Source: Neorhizobium sp. NCHU2750
GTDB lineage: Bacteria > Pseudomonadota > Alphaproteobacteria > Rhizobiales > Rhizobiaceae
DNA length: 64,000 bases
Assembly (NCBI RefSeq): GCF_003597675.1
Contig: NZ_CP030827.1
Location: forward strand, 2,542,001-2,606,000
Reading direction: 5' to 3'
The notes under the pieces were generated by a model, which was not told the origin of the DNA, did not search any database, and saw only the letters and a list, made by a program, of their open reading frames with translations. This document shows positions 42,157-51,659 of the stretch, piece after piece; the stretch's first letter is position 1; each line of letters begins with the position of its first letter. A program made the position numbers and the translations under genes.

Positions 42157-43059
42157 ATGGACTTGAATGGCGCTATGATTTTCGTGAAGGTCGTGCGGCT
42201 CGGGAGCTTCACGAAAGCCGCTCTGGAACTTGGTCTTCCCAACTCCACGGTCAGCGACAGGGTTTCGGACCTGGAGAAAGCCTTGGGGGTGACACTTCTT
42301 CTGCGCACGACGAGAAAACTTCATCTGACGGATGCTGGAGAAATCTTCTTCAAGAAAGCCGAACTTGCTGTGGCTTCTCTGATCAGCGCCGCAGAGGAAG
42401 CCTCGTTGTTCCAGAAACAGCCGACGGGAACGCTTAGGATCACGGCGCCTGCCGATTTCGACTACATGTCAATATGCGAGGCCGTGACGGAATACACCGA
42501 GAAGTTTCCTGACGTGAAGGTAGAGCTGCTTCTGACGGATCGCCTCGTAGATCTGATCGGGGAAGGGTTCGACATCGCCCTCAGGGCTGGGCCGGTGGGC
42601 GATTCCACCCTCACGGCGAAACGCCTGGGGGCGGGAGGGCTGGTTCTGGTCGCCGCTTCCGAATATCTGCAGCGATCAACCCCGATCACCCAGCCAGGCG
42701 ATCTGGCATCTCATAGGTGCCTCGTTATTTCGCCGGAGCAGAATGCCAGTAGCTTCACCACCTGGAACCTTGTTTCTACGGGGGGTGACAAGGCGAAGAT
42801 AGTTCCGCACCCCCATATTTCATCCAATTCCGTCAGCGCGATCAGGCATCTCGTTTCAACCGGCCAAGGAATTGCCCTCATTCCGCCAACTCTGGTCCAC
42901 CGCGAAATCTCACAAGGCCGGATGATCCGCGTCCTTCCGGAATGGTCAACGGAGCCGTGGCCCAGCTATCTCGTCTATACCGCGCTCAGGAAGTCGTCCC
43001 CGAAGGTCAGGGAGATGATCCCGTTGCTGGAACCGCGTATTAGAAACCTTATCAGGTAG
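42157..43059 (+). CDS. LysR-family transcriptional regulator
   Basis: A 300-residue regulator of the DmlR/AaeR-like group: MDLNGAMIFVKVVRLGSFTK at the start, then ALELGLPNSTVSDRVSDLEK and LGVTLLLRTTRKLHLTDAGE. The effector domain begins at TGTLRITAPADFDYMSICEA. It is divergent from the SnoaL-like gene. Codon use is visibly less GC-biased than in nearby core genes, so the pair may have been acquired together. Confidence 0.9.
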   Translation: MDLNGAMIFVKVVRLGSFTKAALELGLPNSTVSDRVSDLEKALGVTLLLRTTRKLHLTDAGEIFFKKAELAVASLISAAEEASLFQKQPTGTLRITAPADFDYMSICEAVTEYTEKFPDVKVELLLTDRLVDLIGEGFDIALRAGPVGDSTLTAKRLGAGGLVLVAASEYLQRSTPITQPGDLASHRCLVISPEQNASSFTTWNLVSTGGDKAKIVPHPHISSNSVSAIRHLVSTGQGIALIPPTLVHREISQGRMIRVLPEWSTEPWPSYLVYTALRKSSPKVREMIPLLEPRIRNLIR

Positions 43060-43310
43060 CGCCTCTGAACTCTGCCTAATGCGGCAGCTCTTGGCGTATG
43101 CATCGACGATCAAAATCGAAAACCGTTGAACGATGAGCCATCACGGCAACTCCGCCCCCCGCCCCTTCTCCCCCACCCCCCGCTTGCCCCCGCACACATC
43201 CCACCCAAAGCCCCATCGTTCACACATGGCTGCCATGTCAATTTTGCACCTGCATCCTTCCGCCACAGGGGTGAAACAGGCGTGTTCGATCAACACAGGA
43301 ACAGACAAGC

Positions 43311-43874
43311 ATGTCATTGAAGCTCAACGTGATCATCGGCTCCACCCGTCCGGGCCGTGCCGGCCCTTCCATCGGCAAATGGGTTGCCGAACACGCCAAG
43401 AAACACGGCAAGTTCGACGTCGAGCTCGTCGACCTCGCCGATTTCAACCTGCCGCTTCTCGACGAGCCGAACCATCCGCGCATGCAGAAATACGAGCATG
43501 AGCACACCAAGCGCTGGGCCGAAAGCGTCGCATCCGCCGATGCCTATATCTTCGTCACCCCCGAATACGACTATTTCCCGAGTGCTGCCGTGATCAACGC
43601 GCTGCAGACGCTCGCCGTCGAATGGTCGTTCAAGGCCGCCGGCATCGTCAGCTACGCCTATGTCTCCGGTGGCCTGCGCGCCGCCCAGGAACTGCGCCTG
43701 CTGATGAGCAACCTCAACATGATGCCGATACCGGCCACCGTTCCGATCCCGTTCTTCCCGAACTTCATCGACGAGAACAAGGTCTTCAATCCCACCGATC
43801 CGATGAACGACGGCCTGACCGCCTCGCTGGACCAGCTCCACACCTGGGCCTCTGCCCTGAAGGCCGGCCGCTGA
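43311..43874 (+). CDS. NADPH-dependent FMN reductase
   Basis: A 187-residue flavodoxin-like reductase. The phosphate-binding loop IIGSTRPGRAGPSIG lies at residues 8-22 and the flavin-contacting FVTPEYDYFPSAAVINALQT near 80. It would reduce FMN, quinones or azo compounds with NADPH. AGGAA precedes the ATG at 43311. It appears to be monocistronic, with a terminator right behind it. The 250 bp upstream contain C-rich runs but no gene. Confidence 0.9.
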   Translation: MSLKLNVIIGSTRPGRAGPSIGKWVAEHAKKHGKFDVELVDLADFNLPLLDEPNHPRMQKYEHEHTKRWAESVASADAYIFVTPEYDYFPSAAVINALQTLAVEWSFKAAGIVSYAYVSGGLRAAQELRLLMSNLNMMPIPATVPIPFFPNFIDENKVFNPTDPMNDGLTASLDQLHTWASALKAGR

Positions 43875-43893
43875 TACCTCCGCAAAACGCAGA

Positions 43894-43929
43894 AAAGGGA
43901 AGCGTGGCTCGGCCGCGTTTCCCTTTTTC
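43894..43929 (+). terminator. Terminator after FMN reductase
   Basis: A stem formed by AAAAGGGAAGCG and CGCGTTTCCCTTTT (with one or two G-T pairs) encloses a GC-rich loop and ends in a T run. It fits a factor-independent terminator, 20 bases after the stop codon. Confidence 0.75.
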
Positions 43930-44067
43930 CTACAGCTTTCGGTGGGAAGAAAACCCCATCGTCATACTGATGACACATCCCCCCTTTCCTTTTTGTCGCA
44001 CTGCAGCATTCTTCTACGAAGACGCCGACTGCGCCGAAGGCGGACGATGCAACGGGGAGATCGTCGA

Positions 44068-45204
44068 ATGGAAAATTCCAAGCCGGGCAACCGCATCGCA
44101 TGCCTGGATGGCCTGCGCGGACTGGCAGCCCTCTGGGTTCTTGTAGGTCATGCGCATATCCTGACGGGGTTCAGGGTGCCGATCATCGGAGATCCCGACC
44201 TCGGGGTCGATCTCTTCGTCATGCTGTCGGGCTTCCTGATGGTCTTCCACTACCAGCTGCGGCAGAAGAAGGAACCGTGGGAAGAGCCCTCCACCTGGAC
44301 CGCCTTCTGGATCCGGCGCTTCTTCCGCATTGCGCCGCTCTATTACGTCATGCTGATCGCAGCCCTCACCCTCGGGCCGATCGTCTATGATGCGCGCGTC
44401 ACGATCGACATGTTCAATGCGGTGACGCCGCAGCCCGCCTCGCGCTATCTCGACGACAGCCTCACCAATTACCTCACTCATTTCAGCTTCCTGTTCGGCT
44501 TGAGCCCCTCCTATGGCTACAGGACCGCCCTGCCCGACTGGAGCATCGGGCTCGAAATGCAGTTCTACGCGGCGCTGCCCTTCATCATGGTCATCGTCGG
44601 CCGCCTCGGCTGGCTGAAGACGATTATCGGCGTCGTCGCCGCCGGTTTCGTCGCAGCCCATCTGGTCGGCAAGCTCGGCTATCATTTCCCCATGCCGACC
44701 TTCCTGCCCTTGAAGATGCATGTCTTCGCCGCCGGCATGCTGCTTGCCGCAGCGCTGGAGACAGGCCGCGCCCGCACCTATCTCTATGCGGCGCTTGCCT
44801 GCCTCTTTGTCCTCATCCCGGTCGGCGGCGACATGCGGCCGATGCACGAGGCCGTCAGGCTGGCGCTTGTCGTGCTGTTCTTCGTGCTGGTCCATGCCGA
44901 ACGGCTGCCGGCACTCGCCTCGGGGCTGGCGCAGGGCATTTCCGATTTCCTCGGCAACCGCTTCTTCCACACGCTCGGAGAACTCTCCTTCGGCGCCTAT
45001 CTCGCCCATCTCTTGATCATGCAGCCGGTCGTCGCCTGGCTGATCCGCCATGCCGACATGAGCGCGCCCCTGCGCTTCCTCGCCACGCTGGCGATCACCA
45101 TTCCCGTCACCTACGTGATTGCCGCCATCGGCTACAATCTCATCGAGATGCAGGGACAGAAGATCGGCCGCAGCCTGACGCGACCGCGGGCAGCGGCCGC
45201 CTGA
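44068..45204 (+). CDS. Acyltransferase 3 family membrane protein
   Basis: A 378-residue polytopic enzyme with about ten membrane segments. It opens RIACLDGLRGLAALWVLVGH, which contains the conserved Arg and His of acyltransferase 3. The segment DLGVDLFVMLSGFLM and the motif FWIRRFFRIAPLYYVM follow. Such proteins add acetyl or succinyl groups to exported glycans or lipids (NodX, OafA and ExoZ are examples). GGGGAGA lies about eight bases before the ATG at 44068. No glycan synthesis genes are adjacent, so the acceptor is not predictable. Confidence 0.9.
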   Translation: MENSKPGNRIACLDGLRGLAALWVLVGHAHILTGFRVPIIGDPDLGVDLFVMLSGFLMVFHYQLRQKKEPWEEPSTWTAFWIRRFFRIAPLYYVMLIAALTLGPIVYDARVTIDMFNAVTPQPASRYLDDSLTNYLTHFSFLFGLSPSYGYRTALPDWSIGLEMQFYAALPFIMVIVGRLGWLKTIIGVVAAGFVAAHLVGKLGYHFPMPTFLPLKMHVFAAGMLLAAALETGRARTYLYAALACLFVLIPVGGDMRPMHEAVRLALVVLFFVLVHAERLPALASGLAQGISDFLGNRFFHTLGELSFGAYLAHLLIMQPVVAWLIRHADMSAPLRFLATLAITIPVTYVIAAIGYNLIEMQGQKIGRSLTRPRAAAA

Positions 45205-45239
45205 GGGAAAGGCCAGAGAGAACGGCCTAAGAGAGCCGG

Positions 45240-48200
45240 TCAGCGCGAGCGCGTCGAAAGCCGCGCTCCGCCGATCCAGGTGCGGATCTTTTCCTCCAGC
45301 GCTTCCGGGCTGATCGGCTTCGACAGATAATCGTCCATGCCGGCCTGGAAGCAGAGTTCGCGGTCGCTTTCGAGCGCATGCGCGGTCACCCCGATGATCG
45401 GCGTATGGGTGCCGGTCTGGGCTTCCAGCTCGCGGATGCGTTGCGTCGCCTGATGCCCGTTCATCACCGGCATGGAAACATCCATCAGGATGATCGCCGG
45501 ATCGTTGGCCTGCCATGCCTCGACCGCTTCCGCCCCGTTGCGGACGATCTGGAACAGCCAGCCGGTCGTCTGCAATATCTGGGTGAAGACGATCTGGTTG
45601 ACCTCGTTGTCTTCCGCTACCAAGACGTCGAGCGAGGCGCTCGCCTCGACCGGTGCGGTCGAAGCCGGGGTAGATTGCGCTGATGTCACCGCAGGGAGAC
45701 CGGCAGCCTGAGAGATCGCCTCGCCCGCCACGGTCGCCTCCATACGCAGCCGGCTGCGGACCGAGCGGACCACCTCGATGACCGTGCTGCGCAACAGGTT
45801 GGCGCGCGCCGGCTTCATCAGATGCGCATGGATACGCAGTTCGGCGAACATGCTGTCGTCGCTCGCCATGTCCATCGAGGTCAGGAAGATGATGCCGGTA
45901 TTGTCGAAACGCTTGTCACCGCGCAGAGACCTGGCGAAATCCAGCCCGTTCATTTCGGGCATATGGTAGTCGAGCACGATCGCATCGACCGTGATGCCGA
46001 GACGTGCAGCCTCGGAGAGCACAGCCAGCCCCTCGGCGCCGCTCTCGGCTGCCACCGTATCAAAACCCCACATCGAAAGCTGCTCGGTGAGGATCCGCCG
46101 GTTGACGATATTGTCGTCGACGATCAGCACCCTAGCACCGCTCGTATTGATCGGCAGCGCAGTCGCCGTCTTGCGTTCGGCAACCACCGGAAACGGCAGG
46201 CTGACGGTGAAGATCGAACCGCGGCCAAGCTCGCTTGCCACCGCAACCGACCCGCCGAACAGTTCGACAAGGCCGGACGTGATCGCCAGACCAAGACCGG
46301 TTCCCTCGTGGCGCCGCGTCGAAGACGTATCGACCTGCGAGAATTTTTCAAACACCGAGGCGAGCTTTTCCGGCGGGATGCCGAGCCCGGTATCCTCGAT
46401 ACGCACCGTCAGCATCAGGTTGCCCTCGCCATGCGGCTCGGACTTCAGGTCGATGAAGACATGCCCCTTCTCGGTGAACTTCACCGCATTGCCGACGAGA
46501 TTGGTGATGATCTGGCGGAACCGCCCGGCATCGCCGAGCACGGTCTCGCGCACCGCCGCATCGCCGCGCACAATGAGTTCGATATCCTTTTCCGATGCCG
46601 CCGACGACAGAAGCGTCGCCACGTCCTCGATCGCCTCGACCGGGTCGAACGGTGCCTTCCTGAGCTTCATCTGGCCGGCATCGATCTTGGAGAAGTCGAG
46701 GATGTCGTTGATGATCGTCAAAAGCGCATTGCCCGACTTGACGATGATGTCGATGAAGGTCTTCTGCCTCGTATCGAGCGCCGACTTGGCCAGAAGTTCG
46801 GCCATGCCCAGCACCCCGTTCATCGGCGTGCGGATCTCGTGGCTCATATTGGCGAGGAATTCCGACTTCGCCCGGTCGGCCGCTTCCGCCCGCGCCAGAA
46901 GCCGCGTCAGGTCCTCCTCGCGCGCCTTGACGTCGGTCACGTCGGTAAAGACGGCAAGCCAGTGCTCGCTGCTCGTCTGCCGCGCCTCGACTTGAACCCA
47001 TTTGCGGTTGTCGATCTTGAAGGAGGCGAAGAACGGCTCGCCCGAGGCCATATTGTCCTCGAGCGAACGGAAAGTGCCGTGCGCCTCATCGCTTGCGCCG
47101 AGATCGCCGCGGCGCACGCAGTAGCGGAACAGGTCGCGCCATTGCGCACCGGGCGCCACCATGGCCGGCGCAATCTCCAGCATCGCGGAGAGCGCATCGT
47201 TGGAAAGCTCGACCTGCCCGTCCTTCAGGATCAGAAGCCCCTGCGACATCGCGCCGGTCGCGTCCCGCATCAGCGCGCCATGGCGTTCGAGCGCCGCCCG
47301 CGCTTCCTGGATCTCCGCGTCGCGTTTGCGCATCGCGGTGATGTCGGTATAGCTGAGCAGATGTTTCCCATCCGCCAGAAGCGAGCCGGAGATCAGCACC
47401 TGATGACCGGTAAGCGAACGCACTTCGAGCGGCGCATGCCCATCTTCGGTCAGCGAGGCGATCCGCTGCCGGTAGACGCTTTCGAAATCGCCGCCGATCT
47501 TTGCAAATACTCCGCGGTCGAAGGCGAATTGCAGGAAGCTGCGATAGGAACTTCCCGCAAGATCGAAGCTCTTGTCGGTATCCCAGAAGGCGCAGAAAGC
47601 CGGATTGGCATATTCGAAATCGAAACCTTCCGACAGGATGGCAACACCGACCGGCAGCGCGTCGAGTATCGTCTGAAGCTCGCGGCTGACCTTCTCGGCC
47701 TTTTCCTGCGCTTGCCTGATCAGCGACACGTCGGTGCGCGAACAGACGAGATAGCTGCTCCCGTCTTCCGTGCGGATCGACCTCAATCTTGTCAGGACCG
47801 GAATGACTGATCCGTCCGGAAAGGTCATGTCCTCCGACTTGTCGATATTCTCGCCGTCCAGCACCCTGGCATTCTCGTCCCAGAACCGTTCGGCGGCCCA
47901 GGGAAACATCTCCGCTTCCGTCTGCCCGATATAGCGGTCGCGGCTGTCGCCGAGCATCTGCTCATAGGCATGGTTTGCATAGGTCAGCTCGTGCCCGGCA
48001 TTGCGCACGAAGACCGGTGTCGGCAGGTCCTCCAGGATGGCGCGAAACAGTTCCGTCTCCGCCACCTGGCTGCGGAGCAGCATTTCCTGCTCCTTGAAAT
48101 CGGTCACGTCCTGGCGGATGGCGATCAGGATGCCGTTTTCCATTCGCTTGTTGACCGTGCGCAGCCAGCGCCCGTCGGCAAGCTGGTCCATGCTCTCGTA

Positions 48201-48893
48201 ATAGGGCTGGCGGAACGGCTTCATCCGCTCCTCGATCCAGACCGCTCGATCGAGTTCGCTCGCGTAGCGCTCATGCCCCGGCAAAGGCTTGCCGCGATCG
48301 AACGCGTTGGCGAGGATCGCCTGCAGCGTGATCCCCGGCTTCACCTCGATATCGAGTGAATCGACATAGTCGAGCAGCTGCGAATTGCAGTAGATCAGCG
48401 TGTCGTTGCGGTCGCAGATGGCAATGCCCATTTCCAGCATGTCGAGCGCATCGTCGAACAGGACATTGTTGAAGACCGCCGCGCCCAAAGGCGAAATCTG
48501 GGCGAGCTGGGACGGACCGGCAGCCTGTAGCGACTGCGCCGCAGGCACAACGTCAATCGAGCCGAACAGATAGGTATGGTCGTTTTCGGTCAGAAACCGC
48601 TCGACATGGATCTCGTAGCGCAGCACGCCCGTGGCATCGGAAAGCCTCGCCACCTCGTCGCTGCCGAAGACGATTGCCCGGCTTTCCTTTTCCTTGCGTT
48701 CGCCGACATCCACCGTATCCGCGAGATCGCTGCTAGCATGATGCGCGAAGTCCTGCGGATTGGCATGGAAAAGCTCCGCATAGGCAGCATTCACCGCCAC
48801 ATAGCGCAGTGCGCTGTCCTTGATATAGGCCGGTTGCGCCAGATCCTGGATCCGCGCACAGGCTTTCTCGAGCAAGTCGCTGTGCGTATCCAA
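45240..48893 (-). CDS. Multi-PAS hybrid sensor histidine kinase with two receivers
   Basis: A 1217-residue cytoplasmic hybrid kinase with no membrane segment. The first 660 residues hold about five PAS-like domains; clear ones begin near 285 (FRAILEDLPTPVFVRNAGHE) and 405 (LQTILDALPVGVAILSEGFD). The HisKA site is His685 in ANMSHEIRTPMNGVLGMAEL, followed by an HATPase with GTGLGLAITSGLVELFGG. Two receivers come next, with phospho-acceptors Asp975 (IVLDYHMPEMNG) and Asp1138 (ILMDVSMPVMNG). The two-receiver tail without an Hpt domain means a separate phosphotransfer protein is expected. The partner is not encoded nearby. Confidence 0.93.
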   Translation of the reverse strand: MDTHSDLLEKACARIQDLAQPAYIKDSALRYVAVNAAYAELFHANPQDFAHHASSDLADTVDVGERKEKESRAIVFGSDEVARLSDATGVLRYEIHVERFLTENDHTYLFGSIDVVPAAQSLQAAGPSQLAQISPLGAAVFNNVLFDDALDMLEMGIAICDRNDTLIYCNSQLLDYVDSLDIEVKPGITLQAILANAFDRGKPLPGHERYASELDRAVWIEERMKPFRQPYYESMDQLADGRWLRTVNKRMENGILIAIRQDVTDFKEQEMLLRSQVAETELFRAILEDLPTPVFVRNAGHELTYANHAYEQMLGDSRDRYIGQTEAEMFPWAAERFWDENARVLDGENIDKSEDMTFPDGSVIPVLTRLRSIRTEDGSSYLVCSRTDVSLIRQAQEKAEKVSRELQTILDALPVGVAILSEGFDFEYANPAFCAFWDTDKSFDLAGSSYRSFLQFAFDRGVFAKIGGDFESVYRQRIASLTEDGHAPLEVRSLTGHQVLISGSLLADGKHLLSYTDITAMRKRDAEIQEARAALERHGALMRDATGAMSQGLLILKDGQVELSNDALSAMLEIAPAMVAPGAQWRDLFRYCVRRGDLGASDEAHGTFRSLEDNMASGEPFFASFKIDNRKWVQVEARQTSSEHWLAVFTDVTDVKAREEDLTRLLARAEAADRAKSEFLANMSHEIRTPMNGVLGMAELLAKSALDTRQKTFIDIIVKSGNALLTIINDILDFSKIDAGQMKLRKAPFDPVEAIEDVATLLSSAASEKDIELIVRGDAAVRETVLGDAGRFRQIITNLVGNAVKFTEKGHVFIDLKSEPHGEGNLMLTVRIEDTGLGIPPEKLASVFEKFSQVDTSSTRRHEGTGLGLAITSGLVELFGGSVAVASELGRGSIFTVSLPFPVVAERKTATALPINTSGARVLIVDDNIVNRRILTEQLSMWGFDTVAAESGAEGLAVLSEAARLGITVDAIVLDYHMPEMNGLDFARSLRGDKRFDNTGIIFLTSMDMASDDSMFAELRIHAHLMKPARANLLRSTVIEVVRSVRSRLRMEATVAGEAISQAAGLPAVTSAQSTPASTAPVEASASLDVLVAEDNEVNQIVFTQILQTTGWLFQIVRNGAEAVEAWQANDPAIILMDVSMPVMNGHQATQRIRELEAQTGTHTPIIGVTAHALESDRELCFQAGMDDYLSKPISPEALEEKIRTWIGGARLSTRSR

Positions 48894-49156
48894 GCGCTGC
48901 CGTCCCTTAAATTATGTTCCCGGGCAATTTTTGGCCGATTCTTGCGGCCTTGCGAGCAACGATAACACCATGGCGAGTGTTAACAACGCCTTTTTACCAG
49001 CGGTCGTTCTCCGGATTTTCGAACGCTTTGTACGGTACCGTCATGGGGGGAACGCTGCGATGTTCTGGAAGAGGCGAGCGAGGGTCGCAAATGACGAGGG
49101 CAACCGGAAAGGGAATTTGAGACATTCTGCGAAAGGCCGACGCGGATGGGATAATC

Positions 49157-50740
49157 ATGAGCGAGATTACGACACCTTCTCCTGCCGAAACCGGGGCGAC
49201 GCCCGCCGCCGCCGAAAGACGTCGCGGCGGCCGCGGGGCCGAGCGGGTGCGGCACGGCCTTGCCGGGACAAAATACCGCAGCCTCGTCAACACGATTGCA
49301 AAGACCGAGATCCTTTCGGCCGAAGCGGTCGAAAGCATCCATGATGCATCGCTGACCGTGCTCGAAGAGATTGGAATGGACGTGATCCTGCCCGAAGCAC
49401 GCGAGCGGATGAAGGCAGCCGGCGCCGACGTGACGCCGGGCTCGAACCGGGTCCGCTTCGACCGCGGCCTGATCGAGGAGATGATCGCCTCGGCTCCCTC
49501 GAGCTTCACCATGCATGCCCGAAACCCCGCCCGCAATGTGACGATCGGCGGCAAAAACCTGGTATTCGCCCAGGTCGCCTCCGCCCCCTTCGTGGCCGAC
49601 CGCGAGGGCGGCCGCCGCGCCGGCAACAGGCAAGATTTCCGCAAGCTCATCAAGCTCGCCCAGCATTACGACATCATCCACACGACCGGCGGCTATCCGG
49701 TCGAGCCGGTCGATATCCATGCCTCGGTGCGTCATCTCGACTGCCTCTCCGATCTGGTGAAACTGACCGACAAGGTGTTCCACTGCTATTCGCTCGGCAG
49801 GGAACGTAATCTCGACGGACTGGAGATTGCCCGCATCGCCCGCGGCATCACGGCGGAACAGATGGAGTTCGAACCGTCGCTTTTCACCGTCATCAATTCC
49901 TCCTCGCCGCTGCGCCTCGACGGGCCGATGCTGCAGGGCATCATCGAGATGTCGTCGCGCGGCCAAGTCGTCATCATGACACCCTTCACGCTTGCCGGCG
50001 CCATGGCCCCGGTGACGATTGCCGGCGCATTGGTGCAGCAGAATGCCGAGGCGCTGGCGGGCATCGCCTTTACCCAGATGGTCAGGCTTGGCGCGCCGGT
50101 CATGTATGGCGGCTTCACCTCCAATGTCGACATGAAGACGGGAGCGCCGGCCTTCGGCACGCCGGAATATATGAAGGCGGTATTGGCAGGCGGCCAGCTC
50201 GCCCGCCGCTATGGCATCCCCTACCGCACCTCAAACACCAATGCCGCCAACACGCTCGACGCCCAGGCGGCTTATGAAAGCGCCATGTCGCTCTGGGCAC
50301 TGACCCAGGGTGGCGGCAATTTCATCCTTCATGCGGCCGGATGGACGGAAGGCGGCCTGACCGCCTCCTTCGAAAAATTCATCCTCGACGTCGACATGCT
50401 GCAGATGGTGGCCGAGTTCCTCACCCCGCTCGATGTCTCCGCCGATGCGCTGGCACTCGATGCCGTGCGCGATGTCGGCCCCGGCGGCCACTATTTCGGC
50501 ACGCCCCATACGCTCGCCCGCTACGAGACGGCCTTCTATGCGCCGATCCTCTCCGACTGGCGCAATTTCGAGACCTGGACGGAAGCCGGCCGGCCGACCA
50601 CCTACGACCATGCCAACCGGATCTACAAGCAGGCGCTCACCGATTACCAGCAGCCGGCGCTCGATCCGGCAATCGAAGACGAACTCGACGCCTTCGTGGC
50701 GAAGCGCAAGGCCGAGGGCGGCGTGGCGACGGACTTTTGA
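49157..50740 (+). CDS. MttB-superfamily (trimethylamine-type) methyltransferase
   Basis: A 527-residue member of the MttB/DUF trimethylamine methyltransferase family without pyrrolysine: the frame is continuous, with no internal amber codon. Family parts are VLEEIGMDVILPEARERMKA, VFAQVASAPFVADREGGRRA, MTPFTLAGAMAPVTIAGALV and TSNTNAANTLDAQAAYESAM. Non-Pyl members in other bacteria demethylate quaternary amines such as glycine betaine using a corrinoid protein. No corrinoid protein or activase gene is adjacent, so the methyl acceptor and substrate remain open. The upstream 263 bp hold no gene. Confidence 0.85.
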   Translation: MSEITTPSPAETGATPAAAERRRGGRGAERVRHGLAGTKYRSLVNTIAKTEILSAEAVESIHDASLTVLEEIGMDVILPEARERMKAAGADVTPGSNRVRFDRGLIEEMIASAPSSFTMHARNPARNVTIGGKNLVFAQVASAPFVADREGGRRAGNRQDFRKLIKLAQHYDIIHTTGGYPVEPVDIHASVRHLDCLSDLVKLTDKVFHCYSLGRERNLDGLEIARIARGITAEQMEFEPSLFTVINSSSPLRLDGPMLQGIIEMSSRGQVVIMTPFTLAGAMAPVTIAGALVQQNAEALAGIAFTQMVRLGAPVMYGGFTSNVDMKTGAPAFGTPEYMKAVLAGGQLARRYGIPYRTSNTNAANTLDAQAAYESAMSLWALTQGGGNFILHAAGWTEGGLTASFEKFILDVDMLQMVAEFLTPLDVSADALALDAVRDVGPGGHYFGTPHTLARYETAFYAPILSDWRNFETWTEAGRPTTYDHANRIYKQALTDYQQPALDPAIEDELDAFVAKRKAEGGVATDF

Positions 50741-50947
50741 GCAATCAGGATTTCGCCGCAGCCATGCCGCAATCCCGCCACAAAGCGGCTTGCAGGTTGA
50801 TCGAACACCCCGTCCGGGCAACCTGGAAGCGGTCCAGTCTGAACGCTTGTTCACACTACTCTTTTTTTTCGTCCATCAATCCGCCGAGATTCGGTTCGAT
50901 CTTCTGATCGTGCCCCTGGGAAGAACCAGAGGGAAAGGAACGGTGTC

Positions 50948-51295
50948 ATGTCGATCATGAAGAAAACAGTGTCCGCAGGCCTCGTCGCCCTGTCCGTCGC
51001 AGGCGCGCTCGCCGCGACTGCCCCGGCAGCAGAGGCACGCGATTATTACCACCACGACAACGTCTGGCCCGGCGTCGCAGCCGGTCTGGCAGGCGGCATC
51101 ATCGGCGGCGCGATCATCGCCGGCTCCCAGCGTCCGGTCTATGTCGAGCCGCGCTACGAATATGCGCCTCCGCCGCCGCCCCCGCCGGTCTACTACCGCC
51201 GCGCCTACTACGCCCCGCCACCGCCGCCGCGTTGCCATTTCGAATGGGCGCGCAACGAGTTTGGCGAAGCCTATCGCGCACAGGTCTGCTACTAG
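50948..51295 (+). CDS. Small exported glycine-zipper, Pro/Tyr-rich protein
   Basis: A 115-residue protein with a signal peptide (VSAGLVALSVAGALAATAPA, cleavage around residue 29). A glycine-zipper helix follows (VAAGLAGGIIGGAIIAGSQ), then a Pro/Tyr tail (YAPPPPPPPVYYRRAYYAPP) ending FGEAYRAQVCY. This layout is common in small rhizobial envelope proteins. AAGGAA lies about nine bases before the ATG at 50948; a second Met is three codons later. The function is not known; envelope stress or surface localisation is a guess. Confidence 0.8.
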   Translation: MSIMKKTVSAGLVALSVAGALAATAPAAEARDYYHHDNVWPGVAAGLAGGIIGGAIIAGSQRPVYVEPRYEYAPPPPPPPVYYRRAYYAPPPPPRCHFEWARNEFGEAYRAQVCY

Positions 51296-51659
51296 GACCT
51301 CACTCGACCAGTTTTGATGAAGGCGGCGGTGGAAACACTGCCGCCTTTATTGCATTTGCCGCTGCCACCTCTCGCAGATGCGAAATATCCTTGACTTTTG
51401 CCGGTAAATCCACCACATGCAGCTCATGCTTTCACCTTCCGGCCGCCGCGTGAGCTGGCCCCGCGACAACAAAGTTCGCGAAGAAGGAACAAGGCGCAGA
51501 TATCTGAATGCCCTCTTCACTTGGAGGGTTTGTGCGCTGGAAAGCAATTTCCAACTTGCAAGTTCCCACTTCACGCGGGGTTCTTGACGCCAGAAGCGGC
51601 CGACATGGCATGGTGCCATGCCGGGAATTGTGCTTTTGGCGCCCCGAAAGGTATTCGAC
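51296..51659 (+). promoter_or_regulatory. Long untranslated region upstream of DEAD-box helicase
   Basis: 364 bases with no supported gene separate the small exported protein from the helicase. A possible TTGACT -35 element lies near 51393. If transcription starts there, the helicase mRNA has a leader of more than 200 bases containing several short dyads, for example GGAAAGCAATTTCC near 51538. Long structured leaders are frequent on cold-induced RNA helicase genes, but I cannot show regulation. Confidence 0.4.

Noticed and set aside
44014..45516. 500-codon minus-strand frame over the acyltransferase
   Set aside because: The translation is low-complexity and charged; the plus-strand gene has membrane segments and motifs. 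Its upstream part is an out-of-phase reading of the kinase gene.
48931..49344. 137-codon frame upstream of the MttB-family gene
   Set aside because: It overlaps the MttB start in a different phase, with Arg-rich noise and no ribosome site.
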